From contig CP070840.1 in assembly GCA_020342025.1 (NCBI GenBank), positions 1,334,515 to 1,349,718 of the forward strand: a DNA stretch of 15,204 nucleotides. Direction: 5' to 3'. The position numbers and the translations under genes were made by a program. The notes beneath the pieces were generated by a model. The model was not told the DNA's origin. It did no database searches and saw nothing but the letters and a program-made list of their open reading frames with translations. Below are positions 6,882 through 13,520 of this stretch, piece after piece. The stretch is from Deltaproteobacteria bacterium. Its GTDB lineage: Bacteria; Desulfobacterota; DSM-4660; Desulfatiglandales; HGW-15. Position 1 is the first letter of the stretch. Each line of letters begins with the position of its first letter.

Positions 6882-7856
6882 ATGATTGAAGAGATCCGCC
6901 CCAATCTATTTCGAAATGAGATCCCCCTGCCGAAGAATCCCCTCAAGTACCTCAACTCTTACGTGGTAAGAGCGGCTGATAGAAATCTTATTATCGATAC
7001 GGGTCTGAACCGAAAAGAATGTCTAGACGCGATGGAGGCCGGATTGCGTGAGCTGGATCTGGATCTGGAGCGGACGGACTTCTTCATTACCCATCTTCAT
7101 GCGGATCATATTGCTCTGGTCTCAAGGTTGGTCAGAGGCACCCGTTTGGTCTATTTCAATGGACCGGACAAAGAAATCATTGAAATGCCTAAACGCTTTG
7201 AGGCGATGATCCCTTACGGCACCATGAACGGTTTTCCAGAAAAAGAACTCAGAACGGCTCTCCTTAACCACCCCGGATATAAGTATGGAGCAGAGCGGAT
7301 ACCTGACATGATCCTTTTGGAGGATGGAGACACGCTCCAAGTTGGGGATTACCATTTCAGATGTGTCAGAACCCCCGGTCACACCTGGGGTCACACGTGT
7401 CTGTACGAACCGCGCAAGAAGATTCTCATTTCAGGCGACCACATACTCGTTGATATAACGCCGAACATTCAGTGTTGGTCGAGCCAAGGGAATCCACTGA
7501 AAAACTATCTTGCCAGTCTTGACAAGGTGTATGAGCTGGAGGTTGATCTCGTATTGCCGGGACACAGGCGTCTTTTCACGAACCATAGAGAAAGAATCGA
7601 AGAATTGAAGCTCCATCATCAAAATAGAGTGAATGAGATCCTTGTAATCCTCAGAGAGGGTCCCAAGAACGCCTTTCAAGTGGCAGCAGAGATGACATGG
7701 GATATTGAATACGATTCGTGGAATCAATTCCCACTCCAACAAAAGTGGTTTGCCACTGGAGAGGCTATTGCACATCTGAGATATCTTGAGGAGAAGGGAC
7801 TTATCCACGGCAAGAAAGAAAAGGAGATGATTACCTATGCACTCGATCACCCATAA
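6882..7856 (+). CDS. Metallo-beta-lactamase-fold hydrolase with C-terminal helical/winged-helix domain
   Basis: A protein of 324 residues. The frame is open from an ATG at 6822, but the ATG at 6882 has a clear GGAG seven bases upstream and begins with conserved sequence (MIEEIRPNLFRNEIPLP), so it is preferred. Metal-binding motifs of the fold are complete: THLHADH (H71, H73, D75, H76), PGHTWGH (H167), SGDH (D186) and PGH (H228). Residues after about 235 form a basic, helical tail with LREGPKNAFQVAAEM and a run resembling the winged-helix tail of LACTB2-like and related MBL hydrolases. The likely chemistry is hydrolysis of a thioester, phosphoester or similar bond with one or two metal ions; the substrate cannot be told. 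It stands alone, divergent from the transporter operon and convergent with the peptidase. It is not a beta-lactamase call: no export signal is seen. Confidence 0.88.
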   Translation: MIEEIRPNLFRNEIPLPKNPLKYLNSYVVRAADRNLIIDTGLNRKECLDAMEAGLRELDLDLERTDFFITHLHADHIALVSRLVRGTRLVYFNGPDKEIIEMPKRFEAMIPYGTMNGFPEKELRTALLNHPGYKYGAERIPDMILLEDGDTLQVGDYHFRCVRTPGHTWGHTCLYEPRKKILISGDHILVDITPNIQCWSSQGNPLKNYLASLDKVYELEVDLVLPGHRRLFTNHRERIEELKLHHQNRVNEILVILREGPKNAFQVAAEMTWDIEYDSWNQFPLQQKWFATGEAIAHLRYLEEKGLIHGKKEKEMITYALDHP

Positions 7857-7863
7857 GCTTGCT

Positions 7864-7890
7864 GGAGAAAGACTTCGAACTCTCTTCTCC
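7864..7890 (+). terminator. Hairpin between convergent genes
   Basis: GGAGAA (7864-7869) pairs with TTCTCC (7885-7890), and inner bases AGA/TCT extend it with a bulge. It lies eight bases after the stop of the MBL-fold gene, in the 70-bp gap to the convergent peptidase gene. Only a scattered T-rich stretch follows, so termination is plausible but not clear. Confidence 0.3.
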
Positions 7891-7926
7891 CGTCTGTTTC
7901 GTAGGGTTGGAATGGCGCGTTGAGCA

Positions 7927-8832
7927 TTAATTGAGAATGTAACGGAGTGGATCTACAGGCAAGCCGTTCACACGAACTTCGTAATGCAGATGTGGTCCCG
8001 TGGAGCGGCCTGTAGTGCCCACCTGGGCTATCTTTTCACCGCGCTTAACGTACTGGCCTCTCTTCACGAGGATTTTGTTTAAGTGGGCATATAGGGTGGC
8101 CACCCCATAACCATGCTTAATGACCAACGTTTTTCCGAAACCGTGGTCAAAGTCGACGCCAAACACAACGCCGTCCGCGGGTGCGACAATGGGTGCGTTC
8201 ATCCGTGCGGATATGTCAATCGCTTTGTGAAACTCCTTTTCGTCGGTGAAAGGAGAGACGCGGTACCCAAAGCGGGAGCTCAGCCACCCCTTGGTCGGCC
8301 ATATGGAAGGCGTTGAAGCAAGGAGTTTTTTCTGGGTTTCCAGGAACTTTCGAAACTCGCTCTTATCCCGCTTCAGCATGGCCACTTCGGTTTTCAGGTT
8401 ATCTAAGGATTGATGCATCAAACGAACCTGATCTTTGTGGGTCTTTGCCTCCGAATAATCGGGCCAGGGTAATGAGGGGGCAGAACCACCCACACCCCCT
8501 GGAGCACTCCCCTCACCTGTTTCCAGATTCATCATGACTTTCAGTTTGAGATCAAGTTCCTTCAATTGACCCATATTTCCGATAATCTCATCAATGCGTT
8601 GGGCCAAATGAGTGAACTGCCTTTTTTGCCGTTCATTCTCTTCTTGCAGCTGACCCAGGAGAGGCATCTGGTCTTGCATGACTTGATATTCTCGAAAAAC
8701 CCAGCAAACAGAGACAGCGAAGGAAAGTAATAAAAGGATAAGAAAGGGGAGCAAAAGCAATGGGAACTTCAATTGTTTCGGACCTTTTGTCCCATCGGGA
8801 ACCAGTATTATCGTGATCCTTTTGAAAAACAA
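7927..8832 (-). CDS. Membrane-anchored M23 (LytM-type) metallopeptidase
   Basis: A protein of 301 residues. A single hydrophobic segment (about 23-45) anchors the N-terminus. A coiled-coil stretch follows (about 48-100, with EENERQKRQF), then a Gly/Ser/Pro linker (about 106-125) and a second helical stretch (about 130-172). The catalytic M23 domain fills about 180-301, with FHKAID (H202, D206), YAHL (H250) and HLHYE (H281, H283). These are the full zinc and catalytic residues, so an active peptidoglycan endopeptidase outside the cytoplasm is expected. Lone copies of this type act in cell-wall remodelling or as activators of amidases. The start codon is TTG (8832-8830), preceded by a G-run; an in-frame stop lies just upstream, so a longer form is excluded. 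It is convergent with the MBL-fold gene. Confidence 0.92.
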   Translation of the reverse strand: MFFKRITIILVPDGTKGPKQLKFPLLLLPFLILLLLSFAVSVCWVFREYQVMQDQMPLLGQLQEENERQKRQFTHLAQRIDEIIGNMGQLKELDLKLKVMMNLETGEGSAPGGVGGSAPSLPWPDYSEAKTHKDQVRLMHQSLDNLKTEVAMLKRDKSEFRKFLETQKKLLASTPSIWPTKGWLSSRFGYRVSPFTDEKEFHKAIDISARMNAPIVAPADGVVFGVDFDHGFGKTLVIKHGYGVATLYAHLNKILVKRGQYVKRGEKIAQVGTTGRSTGPHLHYEVRVNGLPVDPLRYILN

Positions 8833-8860
8833 AATAAACCCCCGATTGGTTTAGCACGCC

Positions 8861-8893
8861 AAAAAAACCATGACCCCGCTCGCTCCGCGGATC
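8861..8893 (-). terminator. GC hairpin followed by T7 on the minus strand
   Basis: On the minus strand GATCCGC (8893-8887) pairs with GCGGGGTC (8879-8872) with one G-T pair and one bulge. After ATGG a run of seven T follows (8867-8861). It begins on the stop codon of the 8892-9131 open stretch, as a terminator would. The four-base gap between stem and T-run weakens it, and it lies only about 30 bp upstream of the peptidase start. Confidence 0.35.
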
Positions 8894-9131
8894 AAGAGCC
8901 TGCCAACAAATACCTAAGCGATAACAGGACAACACCGAGAGCTTGTGACCATATGATCATGTTCTGTACTTCATCCAAAAAACGGATCATGTTAGTTGGA
9001 CACAAATGAATTATGGATAATTTCGGTGTAGTCATGAGATTGCGGTTAAGCACGTCCCCTATCTGTGCGATGATATGGGCCTCAAACTCAGTGGCCGACC
9101 CTGAAGGCTCGCCCTCATGGTGAACGCAGTT
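8892..9131 (-). pseudogene. Possible 3' remnant of an unrecognised gene
   Basis: The minus strand is free of stops for 79 codons, from just after a TAG (9134-9132) to a TGA (8894-8892). No plausible start codon or ribosome site lies near its beginning. The translation contains GEPSGSATEFEAHIIAQIGD and ends in a hydrophobic stretch (MIIWSQALGVVLLSLRYLL). I do not recognise a family. Its stop codon runs straight into the hairpin plus T-run at 8861-8893, which is what one expects at the end of a gene. It may be the tail of a decayed gene, or chance. Confidence 0.22.
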
Positions 9132-9284
9132 CTACCCTATGATCCATATACTGACTCATGTTGCAGGGAAAACCCAGATATAGGTAAGCAAAAACGATTC
9201 CAAAAAAATAAATCACCATGCTAATCTTGTGATTTCAATCGGTTAAGCCCACAGCGAATAAGCCCAAGCCAAAAAATGTGGGGA

Positions 9285-9310
9285 CAAATGTATACTTTTG
9301 TGAACATTTG
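9285..9310. repeat. 7-bp perfect inverted repeat
   Basis: CAAATGT (9285-9291) and ACATTTG (9304-9310) are perfect complements 12 bases apart in AT-rich spacer. On the minus strand a T-run (ATTTTTT) follows eight bases later, so it could close the PAP2 transcript. It could also be an operator-like dyad. Neither role is shown. Confidence 0.35.
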
Positions 9311-9383
9311 GCTTTCTCCTCGCAAGGTGGGAAAAGAGGGGGAGATTTAGACATTGGGTGTTCACTGGGGGTGCATTGGAAGG

Positions 9384-9418
9384 GGCTTCAGCCTAACGCC
9401 TCTCTGCCAGGTGAAGCC
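9384..9418 (-). terminator. Hairpin spanning the PAP2 stop codon
   Basis: GGCTTCA (9384-9390) and TGAAGCC (9412-9418) are perfect complements around a 21-base loop that contains the PAP2 stop codon (9393-9395). No T-run follows on the minus strand, so its role in ending transcription is uncertain. Confidence 0.22.
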
Positions 9419-10280
9419 TCACGAAGAGCCAGGGTGCGCCCAGCCCACTCCACAGACCCAGCAATAGGTAACGAAAGAAGTTGTAGCTCTGTTCAGGTTC
9501 CAACCCGTAAAAGGCGGTGCGTAACCCTAGCCATAGGGTGAAGAGAACCGGTACCCCGACAAGAAAACGCAAGACCCTCTTCCACCACACGCCCCCAGAG
9601 TCAAAACGCACCCACCGGCACTCAAAGGCAAAACCAACCCCCATCCCCATGAGGGTCGCTCCAATGATGACGCCCTGCTTCCCGTTACCCGGCACCAGGA
9701 GCACCAGTAAGAGGGAAACGAGGAGTGCTGCGCCGAGTTGCCATCCCAGGCCTTTCTGCGTGAGCCATGCCTCCACAACCGGTTCCAGCCGGAGATAAAG
9801 GAGGAGTAGCGCAGCGCCCAGGAGATAGCCGCCCAGGAGGTCGGTGGGAAAGTGGACGCCCAGGTAGAGCCTTGAGAGGGGTATCAAGAGCATCAGGCAA
9901 CCGGCTAAAGTCCACGGCCCCACGCGTCGGAAATGGGAGGCCAGGTACCCCCAGACAACGACGGTGTTTTGAGTGTGGCCACTGGGGAATCCCCCGCCAC
10001 CCGCCTTGTACAGTGGAAGCACTCGGGGGTCGTACTGGTAAGGCCTGGGTTGAGCCGCGAACACTTTAGCCACCGTGTTCAGGTAGGCAGAGAAAAGAAA
10101 AAGGATGGTCAGCCTGGCACCAAGGCGCCGATTCAGAGACCAATAGACGAGGGGGAGTAAAAGCATGAAAAACGGCTGATCTCCCATGAAAGTAAAGGCC
10201 TTAAATGGCAGGTCGAGGGCGGGGCTAAACTGTTGGAACCAAATAACGACGCTTATGCCCCAGTCCAGGATACTCTCCAT
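9393..10280 (-). CDS. PAP2-superfamily membrane phosphatase
   Basis: A protein of 295 residues with several hydrophobic segments. The three-part PAP2 phosphatase signature is complete: KVFAAQPRP (K72, R79, P80), PSGHT (99-103, with catalytic H102), and SRLYLGVHFPTD (R137, H143, D147). The family removes phosphate from lipid phosphates such as phosphatidate or undecaprenyl pyrophosphate, with the active site on the outer face of the inner membrane. The exact substrate is unknown. The C-terminal part (about 175-295) carries further membrane helices beyond the core, making it longer than minimal PAP2 proteins of around 200 residues. The start has AAGGA a few bases upstream. G+C is clearly higher than in neighbours (58%, 65% and 57% in the lines from 9541, 9781 and 9841, against 47% and 42% for lines in the hdrA genes), and it is isolated between two long spacers. 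Confidence 0.92.
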   Translation of the reverse strand: MESILDWGISVVIWFQQFSPALDLPFKAFTFMGDQPFFMLLLPLVYWSLNRRLGARLTILFLFSAYLNTVAKVFAAQPRPYQYDPRVLPLYKAGGGGFPSGHTQNTVVVWGYLASHFRRVGPWTLAGCLMLLIPLSRLYLGVHFPTDLLGGYLLGAALLLLYLRLEPVVEAWLTQKGLGWQLGAALLVSLLLVLLVPGNGKQGVIIGATLMGMGVGFAFECRWVRFDSGGVWWKRVLRFLVGVPVLFTLWLGLRTAFYGLEPEQSYNFFRYLLLGLWSGLGAPWLFVRLHLAERR

Positions 10281-10582
10281 GTCTTTCCTTCAAGCCTCGT
10301 GCGCTGTTCCATAAATTTCAATACTGGAAGATTGTGTCTTCGCATCCATTGAGCGATGGCCCATTCCTTCAAGAGGATATCTATGGCGGTCGGGGGAAGT
10401 GGTCTGACCTTAGAGGGTTTAAAGGGCCTCTGTCTAGGTCGGGAAGAGACATTCTGCCAGGGGTTTCCGGGCGTAAACCCTCTAAGATCAGACCACGGCG
10501 ATGCTCAGTGGAATTTCTTCTGAGATATCGTCTTTCAGGAACAGGCCTTCACTCCAAAAGATAGGAATATATGATACAGTGA
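10281..10582. other. 302-bp spacer holding an inverted-repeat element
   Basis: No coding sequence is supported between the PAP2 gene and the isochorismatase-family gene, which point the same way. The main content is the 23-bp inverted repeat at 10399-10496. The rest shows no recognised gene or RNA. A promoter for the PAP2 gene would be expected here but no convincing -10/-35 pair was found. Confidence 0.6.
10399..10496. repeat. 98-bp element with 23-bp near-perfect inverted repeats
   Basis: The arms at 10399-10421 (starting GTGGTCTGACC) and 10474-10496 are reverse complements with one mismatch in 23 positions, separated by 52 bp. The pairing breaks at both ends of the arms. No T-run follows and the loop is too long for an ordinary terminator. 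No convincing flanking target duplication was found. A small non-autonomous mobile element, a solo pair of transposon ends, or a structured transcript are all possible. Confidence 0.8.
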
Positions 10583-11146
10583 CTAGTTTTCTCCTGGCTC
10601 GAAAGTGGACAGAAAGGTCTGAAGGGAAATCACTTTTGCATAGGCAAAGCCCAGGGCCGACATGAATGAGGCATGGACCTGTTCTGCCGGAACGAGGGTA
10701 TCTCCGAATTGGAGATCTCGGGTAGCGCAGGCATCGTGGATCACCGTGCACTTGAACCCATGATCCGCAGCTGCCCGCGTGGTGGCGTCAATACACATAT
10801 GACTCATGGCGCCGCAAATGACCAGCGCTGTGACATCAGAGCTTTTAAGTTTTTCTAAGAGGTCCGTGTCGCGAAAGGTGTTTGGGAAGTGTTTCTGAAT
10901 GACCAAGTCCGTCGGAAGGGGTTTAACGCTCTCATGGATTTCAGCGCCTTCCGTATCGGGAAGAAAAAAACCAGCCCCTTTGCCCACGGACACGTGCTGG
11001 ATGTGAAAGGTGGGCAGGTTGTTCTTTCGGAATAGATCTAGAAGTTCCTTGGCCTTCTTTGATCCCGCCTCCATCCCCACCAACTCCATATTCCCGCCTG
11101 GAAAGTAGTCATTCTGGATATCAATCAACAATAGTCCCGTCTTCAT
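10583..11146 (-). CDS. Isochorismatase-like cysteine hydrolase
   Basis: A protein of 187 residues, the usual size for the family. The opening GLLLIDIQNDYF supplies the catalytic Asp (D9). IQKHFPNTF supplies the Lys (K85), and the CGAMSHMCIDATTRAA segment carries the nucleophile Cys (C118) in the family context. The triad D9-K85-C118 is complete, so an active hydrolase is expected. Members hydrolyse amides or vinyl ethers (nicotinamide, N-carbamoylsarcosine, isochorismate, ureidoacrylate-type compounds). The MSHMCIDATTRAA variant is common in generic cysteine hydrolases related to YcaC and nicotinamidase, and the substrate cannot be assigned. There is no signal peptide, so it is cytoplasmic. 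A strong GGAGG-type ribosome site precedes the ATG at 11146-11144. The gene stands alone apart from a doubtful small ORF upstream. Confidence 0.92.
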   Translation of the reverse strand: MKTGLLLIDIQNDYFPGGNMELVGMEAGSKKAKELLDLFRKNNLPTFHIQHVSVGKGAGFFLPDTEGAEIHESVKPLPTDLVIQKHFPNTFRDTDLLEKLKSSDVTALVICGAMSHMCIDATTRAAADHGFKCTVIHDACATRDLQFGDTLVPAEQVHASFMSALGFAYAKVISLQTFLSTFEPGEN

Positions 11147-11172
11147 AACTGCATTTCCTCCTCATTTATTTG

Positions 11173-11334
11173 TTAGCGAAGGCCGTTAGACATAAGCTTC
11201 ATGAAAGACTTTATCTGGTTACAGTCCGGCGTAGGTTCTTTTTCGGGTTTGGCATAGACAATAAGATAGTTATATCCAAGGATTATGGTCGCTTTGCATC
11301 CCTCTGCGTAGAGCCACATATATACCAGCCACAT
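11173..11334 (-). CDS. Possible small ORF upstream of the cysteine hydrolase gene
   Basis: An ORF of 53 codons starts at the ATG at 11334-11332 and ends in TAA at 11175-11173, 26 bp before the cysteine hydrolase ATG and in the same direction. The translation begins MWLVYMWLYAEG, has a hydrophobic half, and ends in a polar half with two further cysteines and a basic end. An in-frame TAA lies seven codons upstream, so a longer form is excluded. No good ribosome site precedes the ATG. I recognise no family. It may be a small protein cotranscribed with the hydrolase, a remnant, or chance. Confidence 0.2.
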   Translation of the reverse strand: MWLVYMWLYAEGCKATIILGYNYLIVYAKPEKEPTPDCNQIKSFMKLMSNGLR

Positions 11335-11486
11335 TGAGATGTGAACAATTTTTTATTCGCAGGTACCCGAAAGGCCCAAAGTAATTCTTTCATCGTTTTG
11401 TTATACCTATGGGAAAGCGCCCTTTAGCACATAGCAAGGTTAAACGCTTATTGTCCCGGGCGATCAGGCCCCCCGCCTCTTTTGAA

Positions 11487-11516
11487 TTGACAAGCTTCAA
11501 TTTCCCCTGCAAAAAT
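11487..11516 (+). promoter_or_regulatory. Candidate promoter of the thyA-rlmN operon
   Basis: A perfect TTGACA (11487-11492) is followed after 18 bp by AAAAAT (11511-11516), which matches four of six -10 bases. The implied leader of about 145 nt before the ATG at 11667 is long but possible. Confidence 0.33.
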
Positions 11517-11666
11517 GAGTCTATGCTCGGATCTCACTTCCCTCAATGAGCAATTTGGGGAAAAAAGGTGGGAGGTTCGAGGTCAAAAGTTTCCAGGATA
11601 GATAGCATCTTTTAACCTATCTCTGTAAGCTTATGGATGAAAGCCATCTTTCGGAGATGAACAACC

Positions 11667-12362
11667 ATGAAACTGAATTTCATTGAAGCACGAGACCTGC
11701 CGGACGCCTGGTTTCAGTGCGTCTACAGATTGTTGGAAACGGGACGGGAATATACCATTGAGAGGGGTAGCTATGAAGGGCAGAAGCGCCTGGAATTCGA
11801 CTATGTGACCATACAAATAAAGTATCCTGGTGTTCGACCCCTATTGCCTGACATCCCTCCTTCTCTTGGTATTCCGAACCCGGTTGCTGATGGATATCTG
11901 GAGGAGTATCTTCCTTACCTTATGACCTCAGCCAAACAGCCTGGAGAAGATTATACCTATGGTCAATACTTGGAGCCACAGATCGAAGAGGTTATACGCA
12001 TGTACAAGGAGGAGGGTTATGGCACAAACCAGGCCTACATGACTGTGGGAGACCCTGAGTCTATTTATCTTGCAGATCCTCCCTGTCTTCGGGGGATAGA
12101 TACGCGAATAAGCGATGGGAAACTCCATTTCATCGTTTACTTTCGGTCATGGGATCTTTGGAATGGCTTCCCTGCCAACCTGGGCGCAATCCAGCTTTTG
12201 AAAGAGTATATGTCTTCAAGCATTGGCGTCAAGGACGGGCAGATCATAGCCTCCAGCAAAGGACTTCATCTCTATGACTACGTGTGGGAGTTGGCAAAGT
12301 TGAGGACCATGTGCGAAAACCCCTCAGCCTTGTCAAAAGGCGAATGCGAAAATGAAGACTGA
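11667..12362 (+). CDS. thyA: Thymidylate synthase, short methanogen-like type
   Basis: A protein of 231 residues with the active-site block of the ThyA family. Nucleophile Cys is C140 (DPPCLRG), with R160 and D163 in YFRSWDLW, N171 in GFPANL, and H201 and Y203 in GLHLYDY. These sit at exactly the E. coli ThyA spacing (C146, R166, D169, N177, H207, Y209), with a constant offset of six. N171 matches the Asn that favours dUMP over dCMP, so dTMP formation from dUMP with a folate carbon donor is expected. The tail after the HLYDY motif is short and unlike the classical C-terminus, and the N-terminal third is divergent; both recall the methanogen-type enzymes. A dCMP- or other pyrimidine-modifying enzyme remains possible. 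A GGAG ten bases upstream supports the start. The end overlaps rlmN by 11 bp. Confidence 0.82.
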   Translation: MKLNFIEARDLPDAWFQCVYRLLETGREYTIERGSYEGQKRLEFDYVTIQIKYPGVRPLLPDIPPSLGIPNPVADGYLEEYLPYLMTSAKQPGEDYTYGQYLEPQIEEVIRMYKEEGYGTNQAYMTVGDPESIYLADPPCLRGIDTRISDGKLHFIVYFRSWDLWNGFPANLGAIQLLKEYMSSSIGVKDGQIIASSKGLHLYDYVWELAKLRTMCENPSALSKGECENED

Positions 12363-13377
12363 TCTCAAAGGGTTGAGTGCCCATGAAATTGAGCAGTGGG
12401 CCATTGGCAAAGGCCTCGAAGCCTACAGGGGACGCCAGATCCGACACTGGATCTTCAAAAAACTGGCCAAATCCTTTGAGGAGATGACCACCCTCCCCAA
12501 AGATCTACGTGCCTCTCTGGAAGAAAAGGCCCGCATCTGTCATATAGTGCGGACGGAGACCCAAGAGTCCAGGGATGGGACCAAGAAATACCTATTTAAG
12601 TTGGAGGATGGCCATTTCATCGAATCAGTCCTCATCCCTGAGAGGGATCATGACACCCTCTGTATTTCCTCCCAAGCCGGTTGCGCCATGGATTGCCGTT
12701 TCTGCCTCACCGCTAAACAGGGCCTAAAGCGTAACCTGACAACCTCAGAAATTGTAGATCAGGTGATCCACGTGAAGCGATCCATGAATGCTCCGGACCG
12801 ACTTACCAATATTGTCTTCATGGGGATGGGAGAACCCCTCGCCAATTACGAGGCGGTAAAGAAGGCCGTGATAAACCTGATGGATGATACGGGATTGAAT
12901 TTTTCAAGGCGGAAGATAACCCTGTCCACCTGTGGACTCGTGCCACAGATGAAGAGATGGGGCCGGGAGATGAACATCAAGCTCGCGGTTTCCTTAAACG
13001 CAGCCGACGATAATACCCGTAGTCTCCTCATGCCCATCAACAATAAATACCCTTTAAAGAGCCTTCTGGGGGCATGTAAATCGCTCCCGCTTTCCAAGGG
13101 AGAGAGGATCACCTTTGAATATATCTTGATCAAAGAGATCAACGACAGTGATGAGGATGCTCGGAAGCTGGCAGAAGCGCTCAAGGGCATCCGGGCAAAG
13201 ATTAATCTGATCCCCCTCAACCCGCACCAAGGAACCCCCATGTCTCCCCCATCCATGGAGAAGATACGCCAATTTCAGGATATCCTCTTGAAGAGATATT
13301 ATACGGCCATCATCAGAAAGAGCAGGGGGTCAGATATACTCGCCGCCTGCGGGCAGTTGAGCGGTGAGGCATCCTGA
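12352..13377 (+). CDS. rlmN: 23S rRNA (adenine2503-C2) / tRNA (adenine37-C2) methyltransferase RlmN, radical SAM
   Basis: A protein of 341 residues, full length for RlmN. The radical-SAM cluster motif CAMDCRFC supplies C111, C115 and C118. C333 near the C-terminus (DILAACGQL) matches the cysteine that forms the methylene-bridged intermediate. Other family stretches are GMGEPLANY, KITLSTCGLVPQ, LAVSLNAADDNTRS and NLIPLNPHQG. The N-terminal part with GLEAYRGRQIRHWIFKK is the RNA-binding accessory domain. The enzyme methylates C2 of A2503 in 23S rRNA and A37 in some tRNAs; Cfr is the related resistance enzyme but the RlmN features fit better here. The ATG lies inside the end of thyA (11-bp overlap) with only a distant AAGG, so translational coupling is likely. 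A double hairpin begins two bases after the stop. Confidence 0.97.
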   Translation: MKTDLKGLSAHEIEQWAIGKGLEAYRGRQIRHWIFKKLAKSFEEMTTLPKDLRASLEEKARICHIVRTETQESRDGTKKYLFKLEDGHFIESVLIPERDHDTLCISSQAGCAMDCRFCLTAKQGLKRNLTTSEIVDQVIHVKRSMNAPDRLTNIVFMGMGEPLANYEAVKKAVINLMDDTGLNFSRRKITLSTCGLVPQMKRWGREMNIKLAVSLNAADDNTRSLLMPINNKYPLKSLLGACKSLPLSKGERITFEYILIKEINDSDEDARKLAEALKGIRAKINLIPLNPHQGTPMSPPSMEKIRQFQDILLKRYYTAIIRKSRGSDILAACGQLSGEAS

Positions 13378-13379
13378 AC

Positions 13380-13420
13380 CGGGAAATGAAATTTCCCGCA
13401 TGCCCCCATCGCAGGGCGTG
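13380..13420 (+). terminator. Two back-to-back hairpins after rlmN
   Basis: CGGGAAAT (13380-13387) and ATTTCCCG (13391-13398) form a perfect 8-bp stem with a GAA loop. Immediately after it CATGCCC (13399-13405) pairs with GGGCGTG (13414-13420), with one G-T pair and an 8-base loop. They start two bases after the rlmN stop. Only ATTTAT follows, so this is a terminator or a 3'-end-protecting structure lacking a classical T-run. Confidence 0.55.
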
Positions 13421-13467
13421 ATTTATCCCAGCCGTGAAGACCGATCATTCTGCCATGTTTTCGTAAA

Positions 13468-13497
13468 TTTTTCTTTGAATATGCTGAAAAATATATT
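13468..13497 (+). promoter_or_regulatory. AT-rich promoter candidate before hisI
   Basis: TATATT (13492-13497) fits a -10 box. TTTTTC (13468-13473) lies 18 bp upstream as a weak -35; TTGAAT at 13475-13480 is too near. The whole stretch 13460-13521 is strongly AT-rich, as promoter regions often are. The implied start, near 13504, falls within the inverted repeat at 13503-13520. Confidence 0.28.
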
Positions 13498-13502
13498 ATT
13501 TT

Positions 13503-13520
13503 AAAAAATTTGAATTTTTT
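13503..13520 (+). repeat. Perfect AT inverted repeat just before the hisI ribosome site
   Basis: AAAAAATT (13503-13510) and AATTTTTT (13513-13520) are perfect complements around TG, and one more T follows. It sits directly before GAGG (13522-13525), the probable hisI ribosome site. It could form a weak leader hairpin, an operator or a curved DNA site. No his-leader peptide with a histidine run was seen. Confidence 0.45.

Larger units (their letters stand above)
8833..9392. other. 560-bp AT-rich spacer without a clear gene
   Basis: Between the M23 peptidase and PAP2 genes no complete gene is visible. By hand count 9181-9240 is only 30% G+C, far below the PAP2 gene beside it. The spacer holds a stop-free minus-strand stretch (8892-9131), a GC hairpin with a T-run (8861-8893), and a 7-bp inverted repeat (9285-9310). 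A promoter for the peptidase gene should lie here but none stands out. Confidence 0.6.
11147..11666. other. 520-bp divergent spacer upstream of the cysteine hydrolase and thyA genes
   Basis: The spacer separates the minus-strand cysteine hydrolase from the plus-strand thymidylate synthase gene. It contains a 53-codon minus-strand ORF (11173-11334), a plus-strand promoter candidate with a perfect TTGACA (11487-11516), and otherwise no recognised gene, RNA or repeat. Confidence 0.55.

Noticed and set aside
8953..8993. Repeated GATCATGTT (around 8954 and 8985)
   Set aside because: It is a short direct repeat only, with no array and no link to a start or a mobile element.
12846..13256. 136-codon minus-strand ORF inside rlmN
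   Set aside because: rlmN is unmistakable on the other strand and this ORF has no recognised domain.
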